From an uncultured Lachnospiraceae bacterium (GTDB lineage: Bacteria > Bacillota > Clostridia > Lachnospirales > Lachnospiraceae), in contig CANQSN010000010.1 of NCBI GenBank assembly GCA_947626505.1, positions 1 to 45,799 of the forward strand: a stretch of 45,799 bases of DNA. Reading direction: 5' to 3'. Position numbers and translations under genes: made by a program. The notes beneath the pieces were generated by a model, which saw nothing but the letters and a program-made list of their open reading frames with translations, was not told where the DNA came from and ran no database searches. Position 1 is the stretch's first letter. Every line of letters begins with the position of its first letter. This document shows, piece by piece, positions 34,082 to 42,573 of the stretch.

Positions 34082-34510
34082 TTATTTCTCTGCTTTTTTC
34101 AGGGCGGAATAAATAGCCTGCTTCACAACGGTTCCGGTGTATTGGTAGTCGGTTTCAAAGGCGATATCATCAATGGAACCGGTTTCGCTAATTTGTTCAT
34201 TTACTTTGTCAAGAGCAGTGCCCAGCAGAGGGTACATGGTTGTGACAGTTTCATTAATCTGATCAAATGCAACATTTTCTATTTTATCTTCCGATACGGT
34301 GACACATACATTAAAGGAGGACTCCCCGATATCGATAGTGGAGGAGTAAGTGCCTGGTTCGTAAAGGGCTTTTGCGGAGTCCTTCTTTGAAGAACGTCCA
34401 TGAAACATGCTAATTAGAACGATAATCAGCAAAATTCCCAATATTACAAATATACCCGTATATATTAATTCCTTAGTCTCAAATAGAACGATTTTTGTTT
34501 TGTTTTCCAT
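34082..34510 (-). CDS. Membrane-anchored FMN-binding-like domain protein
   Basis: 142 residues: one TM helix at ~16-36 (IYTGIFVILGILLIIVLISM), a short charged linker, then an extracytoplasmic domain YEPGTYSSTIDIGESSFNVCVTVSEDK...ETVTTMYPLLGTAL...YTGTVVKQAIYSAL. The phrasing is that of FMN_bind-like domains, which in RnfG/NqrC carry flavin on a Thr of SGAT. That attachment motif is absent here (TGTVVKQA in its place), so covalent flavin is unlikely. ATG 34510 follows AGGAGG. It diverges from addB. Confidence 0.7.
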   Translation of the reverse strand: MENKTKIVLFETKELIYTGIFVILGILLIIVLISMFHGRSSKKDSAKALYEPGTYSSTIDIGESSFNVCVTVSEDKIENVAFDQINETVTTMYPLLGTALDKVNEQISETGSIDDIAFETDYQYTGTVVKQAIYSALKKAEK

Positions 34511-34592
34511 AGCATCCTCCTAATTATTATTATTACAATATATGATTAGTAAATGAAAATATGCAAAAATTGTTTTGCTGATTTGCGCCGGA

Positions 34593-34621
34593 TTGATGGA
34601 AATGCATTTTTTTGATAAGAT
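34593..34621 (+). promoter_or_regulatory. Possible addB promoter
   Basis: TTGATG (34593-34598), 17-bp spacer, TAAGAT (34616-34621), about 20 bases before the ribosome binding site. Moderate match only. Confidence 0.4.
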
Positions 34622-34654
34622 ATAGGAAATTCTATATTCTTTAAGGAGGATGCT

Positions 34655-37600
34655 ATGGGTTCAGAATTACACATTATTTTGGGGAATAGCGGCAGCGGTA
34701 AGACGACAAGGTTATACGAAATGCTTACAAAAGAGGCGCAGAAAAATCTAAACGATAATTATTTCTTAGTGGTTCCTGAGCAATTTACCCTTCAGGCGCA
34801 AAAGGATATAGTGGAAAAGACTAAAGGCAACGGTACGTTAAATATTGACATAGTGAGCTTTGCAAGGCTTGGCTACCGCATTTTTAATGAACTTGATACA
34901 GATATAAAAACGGTTTTGGAGGATCATGGAAAGAGCATGATGCTGCGCAAAGTATTGGGAGAGGTCAACGATGAACTTTCAGTATATAAAAATATGAAGG
35001 ATAAGGATGGATTTATTGATCAGGCGAAGTCGGTGCTTTCGGAATTTTACCAGTATGAGATTCATGAAGGAGAGCTTGACGAACTGATTAAGGCGGCAGA
35101 GGACGACGATTTTTTATCCTGTAAGCTTAACGACATATATATTATTTACAAGAGCTTTACAAAGGCTTTAGGAACAAGGTACAGTGTTTCAGAACAGCTT
35201 CTTGATATACTTTGTGAGGTTTCAGAACAGTCCGGGCTTCTAAAAAATGCAGCGTTTTATTTTGACGGATACACCGGATTTACTCCAAATCAATACAAAC
35301 TGATTTCCTGCCTTATGAGGCTTGGCAAAAAGTGCGTATTTACAATTACGATGGACAAACAGTCGTTTTACGGAAAAAAATATATAAAGGATGTATTTTC
35401 CTTAAGCCGAGATACGCTTCTTAGGCTGAACAAATGCCGCAGTGAACTTGGTGAAGCTTCTGAAGTATCCTATACAACGCTGTTTGAGCCTGAAAAGGTT
35501 CGCTATAAGGGTAAGGCGGATCTTGCTTTCCTTGAGGCAAGCTTGTTCCGAAGACATAAAAGGCAGTATGGGGATGAGGTTGAAAATATATTTTTATGGC
35601 AGGCAAAAAGCACTCGCACAGAGGTACATGGGGTGGCAAATGAAATATGCCGGCTCGTTAGGGAACAGGGGCTGCGTTATCGGGAGATTGGTGTTATAAG
35701 CGCAAATGAAGAAGAATACAAGGATTTGTGCGACCACATATTTTCCCAATACGATATTCCCCATTTTATGGATCAGACTAACAAGGTGTTAAACCACCCT
35801 TATGTGGAGTCGTTAAGGGCGGCGCTTGCTATTTGCTGTAAAGGCGATGGCGGATTTACTTACGACCGTATAATGCGCTATTTGAATACCGGCGTGTGCG
35901 GTATTTCCAGAAGCGAAGCTGAGGAGCTTGATAATTATATTCTTGCAACAAATACAGTTGGATTGCATATGTGGCAAAATGGCTTTAAGCGTTTGCCAAA
36001 AAGCTACTGGCTTAGAGAAAAAAATAAGAAAAAGCGTGATGAGCAGAGAAGAAAGCAGAAGGAGTATATAAAAGAAATAAACAATATTCGAAAAAAGGTA
36101 ATTAATAACCTTATGCCCTTGTATCAGGCAATACGCTATGGCAGGAATGTGCATGATAAGATGGTTGCCATATATAAATACATGGTTACAAATAAATATG
36201 AGCAAAAGCTTTCATTAAAGGCGGACGATTATGAAAATGACGGGGATTATGTTATGGCAAGGACATGGAGAAGCATTTATCCTGCCATAATAGAACTGTT
36301 AGACAAGTGCAATGATATATTAGGCGAGGAGGAAAATATCAGCAATCAGGAGCTTTGCTCTATTCTGGATGCAGGGCTTTCTGAATTCTCTATAGGGGCG
36401 GTGCCCGCTACTATGGATCAGGTAATTGTGGGGGACATAATGAGAACCCGTTTGAATACTGTTAAGGTATTGTTTATTTTAGGCGTAAATGATAATAATC
36501 TGCCGGTAAATAGCGCGTCGCCTAATCTTTTATCTGATCAGGACCGTTTGAAGCTTGAGGGTTCAGGGATTGAGCTGGCGCCTAATTACAAGGACAGCGC
36601 CTATGATGAGCAATTTTATCTGTATCTTGCGCTTACAAAACCATCGCAAAGGCTTTATGTAAGCTGCGCCAGAGTTGATTCAAGCGGAGGAAGCCTTAGA
36701 CCGGCATATCTCATTTCCACTCTTTTAAGGATATTTCCAAAGCTTAAAACAGAGAGCAGGGAGCAGGAGATTTATCTTGTAAATGAGCAAACTATTTATC
36801 CGTATTTGGTGAATAAGTCAAGGGAATATATAAGGATGGGAAAGCTTCAGGATGCAGATACTTTTTTTGCACTTTATAATCTGTGCAAAAAGGAAAAAGC
36901 ATACCGTAACATACTTGTACGTATGCAGCAGGGCTATTCCTACAAAAATACAGAGGAGCCAATTGCCAGAGAGCTTGCGGTGCGTTTGTTTGGCGAAAAA
37001 CTTTACGCAAGCATAACGCGTCTTGAAAGGTATGCAGGCTGCGCTTTTTCTCATTTTTTGCAATATGGGCTTAAGCTTAAGGAGAGGGAGCGTTACACTT
37101 TCCAGAGTATGGATTTCGGTAATATTTTGCACAGGATAATGGAGCTTTTTGGGCGCAATATGAAGCTTAAGGGCATTGAATATTCAAAGCTTACAGATAA
37201 GGAAATTGCGCAATATACAATGGAGGCAGTTGAGCAGGCTCTTGACGAGGAAGGGTATGATGAACTTAGCGAGGAGGGAGCAAGAAGCGCTTACATGCTT
37301 AATACGGTAGACAGAATGGCAAAACGGACAATTAAGGTTATATGCCGGCATTTGCAGCTTGGAGATTTTGTTCCGCAGGAATTCGAGCTTTCTTTTGGAG
37401 CGGGAGGAGATATTGACGGTCCGGTATATCAGATTGGGGAAAATGTGAAAATGGAGCTTATGGGCGTTATTGACCGGCTGGATTTGTTTAGGGATACAAG
37501 CGAACTGCCCAATAAGGTATATCTTAAGATTCTTGATTATAAGACCGGTAACAACACATTGGATTTGACAAAGGTGTATTATGGGCTTCAGCTTCAGTTG

Positions 37601-38158
37601 CTTACATATATGATGGTTGCAAAAAAATATTATCCTCAGAATGGAGAGAGGGTGGCAGCGGCGGCTCTTTACTATCACATTCAGGATCCGGTTATGGATT
37701 ATGACAGAACGCTATATGGCGTAGAGGAGGAAGAACAGAGGAAGGAGCTGCTTGATAAGGTGCAGCAGGAAACAAAGAAGAATTTTTGCATGAATGGGCT
37801 TTTAAGCAGTGAAGAAGCGGTTTTGTCTCATTTGGAGCATCACCCTGAGGGCGCGTATCAGTATGAAAGCGTCAGCGTTAAGACAAAGAAAGACGGAGGC
37901 TTATATGCAAACAGCAAATGTAATTCAAGCAAGGAGCTTGACATGCTTATATCCCATACGGAGAGTGAGATTGTAAGGCTTGGTACTTCAATGCTTTCAG
38001 GCGATGTGGGCATCTCGCCTTACATATACAAAAATTCAGCTTCCTGCGAATACTGTCAATATAAAGAGGTGTGCCATGTAGATTTGAAGAAAAATGAAAA
38101 TGCAAGAATATTGACTGTTAAAGATATTAATGATTTTAAGGCGGGTGATACAGAGTGA
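34655..38158 (+). CDS. addB: ATP-dependent helicase/nuclease subunit B
   Basis: Subunit of the AddAB helicase-nuclease that resects double-strand breaks for recombination. 1167 residues. The N-terminal Walker A is GNSGSGKT; the rest of the helicase fold is degenerate, as in the family. The C-terminal nuclease domain holds the 4Fe-4S ligands Cys796 (in RYAGCAF) and Cys1131, Cys1134, Cys1140 (CEYCQYKEVC), with the catalytic motif LKILDYKTGNN before them. ATG 34655 follows AAGGAGG. Its last four bases overlap the start of addA. Confidence 0.97.
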   Translation: MGSELHIILGNSGSGKTTRLYEMLTKEAQKNLNDNYFLVVPEQFTLQAQKDIVEKTKGNGTLNIDIVSFARLGYRIFNELDTDIKTVLEDHGKSMMLRKVLGEVNDELSVYKNMKDKDGFIDQAKSVLSEFYQYEIHEGELDELIKAAEDDDFLSCKLNDIYIIYKSFTKALGTRYSVSEQLLDILCEVSEQSGLLKNAAFYFDGYTGFTPNQYKLISCLMRLGKKCVFTITMDKQSFYGKKYIKDVFSLSRDTLLRLNKCRSELGEASEVSYTTLFEPEKVRYKGKADLAFLEASLFRRHKRQYGDEVENIFLWQAKSTRTEVHGVANEICRLVREQGLRYREIGVISANEEEYKDLCDHIFSQYDIPHFMDQTNKVLNHPYVESLRAALAICCKGDGGFTYDRIMRYLNTGVCGISRSEAEELDNYILATNTVGLHMWQNGFKRLPKSYWLREKNKKKRDEQRRKQKEYIKEINNIRKKVINNLMPLYQAIRYGRNVHDKMVAIYKYMVTNKYEQKLSLKADDYENDGDYVMARTWRSIYPAIIELLDKCNDILGEEENISNQELCSILDAGLSEFSIGAVPATMDQVIVGDIMRTRLNTVKVLFILGVNDNNLPVNSASPNLLSDQDRLKLEGSGIELAPNYKDSAYDEQFYLYLALTKPSQRLYVSCARVDSSGGSLRPAYLISTLLRIFPKLKTESREQEIYLVNEQTIYPYLVNKSREYIRMGKLQDADTFFALYNLCKKEKAYRNILVRMQQGYSYKNTEEPIARELAVRLFGEKLYASITRLERYAGCAFSHFLQYGLKLKERERYTFQSMDFGNILHRIMELFGRNMKLKGIEYSKLTDKEIAQYTMEAVEQALDEEGYDELSEEGARSAYMLNTVDRMAKRTIKVICRHLQLGDFVPQEFELSFGAGGDIDGPVYQIGENVKMELMGVIDRLDLFRDTSELPNKVYLKILDYKTGNNTLDLTKVYYGLQLQLLTYMMVAKKYYPQNGERVAAAALYYHIQDPVMDYDRTLYGVEEEEQRKELLDKVQQETKKNFCMNGLLSSEEAVLSHLEHHPEGAYQYESVSVKTKKDGGLYANSKCNSSKELDMLISHTESEIVRLGTSMLSGDVGISPYIYKNSASCEYCQYKEVCHVDLKKNENARILTVKDINDFKAGDTE

Positions 38159-41100
38159 AGCAATATGAAGGATATAAGGCGCTTGATTTAGAGGAATGGA
38201 ATGAATATGTAAAAAATAGTAATGAGCCAAAGACGGAAATGACGTCTGAGCAGCTTGCTGCAATCAATGTAAGGAATGCTGATATACTGGTTTCCGCCGC
38301 TGCGGGTTCAGGTAAGACGAGGGTTTTAGTAGAGCGTATTATGAGCAGGCTGCTTAATGAGAGAATTGATATCGACAGGTTTTTGATTGTGACATTTACA
38401 AAGGCGGCAGCTTCGGAAATGCGGGAGAGGATAGGGCGCGCCATTGATAATGAGCTGGAAAAACATGAGGAGGACGACGAGCTTAACGATTATTTAAGCA
38501 GGCAGGCGGCGTTGGTTCATCAGGCGCACATTTCTACAATTGACAGTTTTTGCAAGGATATTGTTAAGCGATATTTTATGAAAATCTCAATAGATCCCAA
38601 TTACCGCATTGCAGACGAGGGTGAGCTTACCATATGGAAGCAGGAGGCGCTTAATGAACTTCTGGAGGAATATTACAAGCGGGAGGATGAGGCGTTTATT
38701 CATTTTGTTGAGTGTTATGCCACAGGCAGAGACGACCGCATTTTGGAAAAGCTGATTTTAAACTTGTATGATTTTCAGATGTCGCATCCAAATCCCGACC
38801 GGTGGATTAAGGAAGCTCTTGACAATTTAAACGATATGGACGAGTGGTTTGCAAGGCTTTTAGAGCATACGAGGGAAATACTTATCAATGTAAGACGCAG
38901 CATATTGAAGGCTATGGAATTTGCAGATAGCAATGGCGGAGGAGAAAAGGCTTACGACGCATTAAGAGCAGATTTAGAACTGGCGGACAGCTTATTAGAT
39001 TGCTGTAAAATGGACAGCAGCAGAAAGGCTTATGACGCTGTTTATAAATGTTTGTCGGAGCATAAAAAGTTTGCGACATTATACAAGAAGGAAATGGGAG
39101 AAGAGGCGGGTGAGCAACTGGTATTTTTGCGCCAGAAGTATAAGGATATAATTACAAAAAAAATCAAAGGCGAGCTTTTTTCTACAGACAGTGAAAAGCT
39201 CATTTCAGATGTAAAATATGCTGCGCCCGACATGGAAATGCTGCTTAAGTTAAGCGTTGAATTCCGCCATGTTTTGGAGGAAAAAAAGAGAGAGCAGTCC
39301 GCTTATGATTTTGCAGATATTGAGCATATGGCGCTTGACATACTTACCGTATTAAATGAAGATGGCACATTTTCACAAAGCGATGTTGCAAATTCCATAA
39401 AAAGCGAATATAAAGAGATTATGGTGGATGAGTATCAGGACAGCAACCGTTTGCAGGAGGAAATTTTAAGGTCTGTTTCAGATAGTAATATGTTTATGGT
39501 GGGCGATATGAAGCAGAGTATTTATCGTTTCCGCATGGCGTGTCCGGAGTTGTTTGTTGATAAATATAATCATTTTCCACTCTATAAAGAAGGACAGGCG
39601 GAAAAAGAGTGCAGAGTGGAGCTTGACAGAAACTTTAGAAGCTCATCTAATGTACTGGAAAGTATAAATTATATTTTTTATCATTTAATGCATAAATCGG
39701 TGGGGGCTGTGGAATATGATAAAGCAGCTTCACTAAAGACGGGGGCGTTCTATGGCGAGCCGGTATTTGAGGAAGGTAAGACGGGCGAAGGATTTTTTTA
39801 TGAACACTCAACGGAAATGCTTATTTATGATGAAAGAGAGGATTCAGAGGAAGAACAAAAGGAGATTGATAAGATTACCGGTGAAGCCGGTATGGTGGCG
39901 GAAAGGATTCTTTCGCTTATGGAAGAAGGGCATCATATGCTTGTAAAGGATGACAGCTTAGAGGGACCGGTATGCAGTCGGTACCGTCCGTTGGAATTCA
40001 GAGATATAGTAGTGCTTATGCGTTCACCATCTTCTGTGGCGGCAGAGTTTCAGAGAGTATTTCAGGAAGCGGGAATACCTTCGTTTATTGAAAGCAGCAA
40101 AGGGTATTTTACCACACCGGAGGTTCAGGGTATTTTAAGCTACTTAAAGGCTCTTAATAATACGACGGAGGATATTGCGGTGGCGGGAAGCCTTAGATAC
40201 TATTTTGGACAGATATCCGCCAATGAGATGGCATATATAGAATGCGAGGTAAGAGAAGAAGGGATTAGCTCGCTATATGAAAAAATAGCATACTGGAACG
40301 GTTGGATTGAGGACGAGCAGGACGAGGATTCAGAGGACTTTAGGAGAATGTTAAAAAACGCCGATGAATATAATATTGATTTGCATAATCTAAAGAATAA
40401 AGTATCGCGCTTTATTGACAGGTTTGAATTTTATCGGGAAAAATCAAAAGAGCTTTCTGCCAGTGATTTGCTGCAGCTTATTTATGATGACAGCGGTTAT
40501 TATGATTTTATAAATGCGCTGCCGGCGGGAGAGCGGCGCGCTGCAAATCTGAATATGCTTATACAGAAGGCTAAGGATTATGAGAAGACAAATTTCCGCG
40601 GCTTGTTCCAGTTTGTGCGCTATATTGAGCAGCTTAAAGAATATGAGGTTGATTTTGGGGAGGCAAGTCTTTTAAGCGAGAATGATAATGTGGTAAGACT
40701 GATGTCAATACACAAGTCAAAGGGCTTAGAATTTCCTGTAGTATTTGTAAGTATGCTTGGAAAGCAATTTAATATGATGGATATCAGGGAAAATGTTCTG
40801 CTTAACGACCGTCTTGGCTTGGGGCCGAGGCTTATAGATCCCGTCTTAAGAACGCGCCACACTACTATTATGAGAGAGGTTATAAAGATTTTTACTTTAA
40901 GGGATATGCTGGGAGAGGAACTCAGGGTACTGTATGTAGCAATGACACGCGCTAAGGATAAATGTATTTTAACAGGCAGCATAAAAGAGTTTACTGGCGC
41001 TTTAAATAAAGCTCCTGAAGAATGCAGCTATTCCAACGTGCTTTCTGCTAAATGCTATTTGGATTGGATTTTAATGGCATTGGTTCACCATAGCAGCTTT

Positions 41101-41997
41101 AAGCCATTGTGTCAAATGGCAGGCAGGGATTTTTTTATTGATGAGGGACAATATAACAAAGCGGATTTTTCAATTTCGGTTTTTAGAGAACAGCAGGTTA
41201 AGGAGAGGCTTTTGTCGCATTTATTAGAACAGGGGATTAAAAAGGAAATGATTGAGGACAGTATCCCAGATGTTTCTGATGACGTAATAGGTGAGCTTGA
41301 GCAAAAGCTTTTATGGGAATACCCTTGGGAGTGGCAGAGCGGGCAGGTCATGAAATATTCGGTTTCTCAGATTAAGCAGAATAATATACATTTGAGCGAT
41401 ACTTTGAATAAGGAGCAGTACGATGTCAGCGATGTGCTTCCACGATTTATTAAGGCTTCTAAAGATGTATCGGGAGCTGAAAGAGGAACGCTTGTGCACC
41501 GTTTTATGGAACTGTATGATTTTACAAAGGGATTTTCCATGGAGGAATATGACAGGGTGGCAATGCAGATGGAGCAGAGAGCTTACAAAAATGTAAGGGG
41601 GTTATTTCCGGTTTCTTTATTAGAGAGCTTTTTTAAGACCGGATTAGCTGAGGAAATGAGTGAAGCCGCAAGAAGAGGACAGTTATATAAGGAGGCGCAG
41701 TTTGTAGTAGGATTTCCGGCTGAAAAGGTACTTAGGGATATGGATATTCCGATTACATCTGATGATGGCGAGCATATTCTTGTTCAGGGAATTATAGATG
41801 GGTATTATGTAAATCTTAATGGCAATATTGTTATTATGGATTATAAGACTGACAGGGTAGAGGATATGGAGCATTTAAAGAGCAGATATGAAAAGCAGCT
41901 TGAGTATTATAAGGATACCATAGAGCAGATTACTGAAAACAGAGTGGAGAGGATGGTACTTTACTCCTTCTATACGGGTAAGACTGTAGATGTTTAA
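38155..41997 (+). CDS. addA: ATP-dependent helicase/nuclease subunit A
   Basis: UvrD-type helicase and nuclease partner of AddB. 1280 residues. Walker A AAAGSGKT (48-55), motif Ia FTKAAASEMRERI, Walker B region IMVDEYQDSN, motif III VGDMKQSIYRFR, motif V MSIHKSKGLEFPVVFV, motif VI ELRVLYVAMTRAKDK. The C-terminal RecB-type nuclease has GIIDGYY and MDYKTDR (Asp1229, Lys1231). The start is GTG 38155, overlapping the addB TGA by four bases, so translation is coupled. No terminator is obvious before the SASP gene, 72 bases on. Confidence 0.97.
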   Translation: MKQYEGYKALDLEEWNEYVKNSNEPKTEMTSEQLAAINVRNADILVSAAAGSGKTRVLVERIMSRLLNERIDIDRFLIVTFTKAAASEMRERIGRAIDNELEKHEEDDELNDYLSRQAALVHQAHISTIDSFCKDIVKRYFMKISIDPNYRIADEGELTIWKQEALNELLEEYYKREDEAFIHFVECYATGRDDRILEKLILNLYDFQMSHPNPDRWIKEALDNLNDMDEWFARLLEHTREILINVRRSILKAMEFADSNGGGEKAYDALRADLELADSLLDCCKMDSSRKAYDAVYKCLSEHKKFATLYKKEMGEEAGEQLVFLRQKYKDIITKKIKGELFSTDSEKLISDVKYAAPDMEMLLKLSVEFRHVLEEKKREQSAYDFADIEHMALDILTVLNEDGTFSQSDVANSIKSEYKEIMVDEYQDSNRLQEEILRSVSDSNMFMVGDMKQSIYRFRMACPELFVDKYNHFPLYKEGQAEKECRVELDRNFRSSSNVLESINYIFYHLMHKSVGAVEYDKAASLKTGAFYGEPVFEEGKTGEGFFYEHSTEMLIYDEREDSEEEQKEIDKITGEAGMVAERILSLMEEGHHMLVKDDSLEGPVCSRYRPLEFRDIVVLMRSPSSVAAEFQRVFQEAGIPSFIESSKGYFTTPEVQGILSYLKALNNTTEDIAVAGSLRYYFGQISANEMAYIECEVREEGISSLYEKIAYWNGWIEDEQDEDSEDFRRMLKNADEYNIDLHNLKNKVSRFIDRFEFYREKSKELSASDLLQLIYDDSGYYDFINALPAGERRAANLNMLIQKAKDYEKTNFRGLFQFVRYIEQLKEYEVDFGEASLLSENDNVVRLMSIHKSKGLEFPVVFVSMLGKQFNMMDIRENVLLNDRLGLGPRLIDPVLRTRHTTIMREVIKIFTLRDMLGEELRVLYVAMTRAKDKCILTGSIKEFTGALNKAPEECSYSNVLSAKCYLDWILMALVHHSSFKPLCQMAGRDFFIDEGQYNKADFSISVFREQQVKERLLSHLLEQGIKKEMIEDSIPDVSDDVIGELEQKLLWEYPWEWQSGQVMKYSVSQIKQNNIHLSDTLNKEQYDVSDVLPRFIKASKDVSGAERGTLVHRFMELYDFTKGFSMEEYDRVAMQMEQRAYKNVRGLFPVSLLESFFKTGLAEEMSEAARRGQLYKEAQFVVGFPAEKVLRDMDIPITSDDGEHILVQGIIDGYYVNLNGNIVIMDYKTDRVEDMEHLKSRYEKQLEYYKDTIEQITENRVERMVLYSFYTGKTVDV

Positions 41998-42034
41998 CCT
42001 AAAAAGGTTAAAAAGTTGTAAATGGGGTATACTT

Positions 42035-42041
42035 CATAGTA
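42035..42041 (+). promoter_or_regulatory. Possible sigma-G -10 element of the SASP gene
   Basis: CATAGTA fits CATNHTA and lies 28 bases before the start codon. No convincing -35 is seen 17-18 bases upstream. Confidence 0.35.
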
Positions 42042-42069
42042 CAATTTTCCATAGAGAGGGGTATAGATT

Positions 42070-42279
42070 ATGGCAAAAACAAAGAAGAACCCGCCGGAGG
42101 ATTTTAGGATGGAGGACTTATCAAAAGAGGAGAAGCTTAAATACGAGGTGGCAATGGAACTTGGGTTATATGACAAGGTTTGCGAAAATGGATGGAAATC
42201 TTTGACGTCCAGAGAGACCGGACGTATTGGAGGTATTGTATCCAAAAGAAAAAAATTAAAAAATCGGAAAAATAACTAA
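42070..42279 (+). CDS. Divergent alpha/beta-type small acid-soluble spore protein
   Basis: 69 residues. LKYEVAMELGL (23-33) and GRIGGIVSKRKK (51-62) match the two conserved blocks of alpha/beta SASPs (the EFAxELGI and GSVGGEMTKR regions). These proteins coat and protect DNA in the dormant spore. The spacer between the blocks (YDKVCENGWKSLTSRET) and the very basic ends are like the short divergent SASPs I recall in Lachnospiraceae. The Glu of the first block, near the usual GPR protease site, is kept. ATG 42070 has GAGAGGGG nine bases upstream. CATAGTA (42035-42041) is a sigma-G-like -10 but its -35 is poor. Confidence 0.8.
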   Translation: MAKTKKNPPEDFRMEDLSKEEKLKYEVAMELGLYDKVCENGWKSLTSRETGRIGGIVSKRKKLKNRKNN

Positions 42280-42436
42280 TGGGGTATCTATGTGTATGTG
42301 ATAAGTGTACAAAATATAATGTGAAATATAAATGTTTTGCACAAATAAATATACAAACGAAATTATTCTTAAAATATTTTTGTTAATTTATAATAAATAT
42401 ACTTGTTGAAAACATGGAGAAAAATGCATATTGACC

Positions 42437-42465
42437 TTGAAACTGAGGATTTGTTGTGTTAGAAT
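42437..42465 (+). promoter_or_regulatory. Promoter of the 685-aa orphan gene
   Basis: TTGAAA (42437-42442), 17-bp spacer, TAGAAT (42460-42465). The leader is ~100 nt and contains the palindrome TAAGCGCTTA (42473-42482) near its start. The rest of 42280-42573 shows no ORF or known RNA. Confidence 0.55.
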
Positions 42466-42573
42466 ATAGAATAAGCGCTTAGGAGACATTTGAATAGCGG
42501 GGGAATGTATTATTATGGCTCTTAGGTTTCTATATGTGCTTTAGTATTAAAGAATATTAAGGGAGGAATTTTA

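Noticed and set aside
42001-42014. AACCT-AAAA-AGGTT hairpin after addA as a terminator
   Set aside because: The stem is only five base pairs and is followed by A-residues rather than T-residues on the plus strand.
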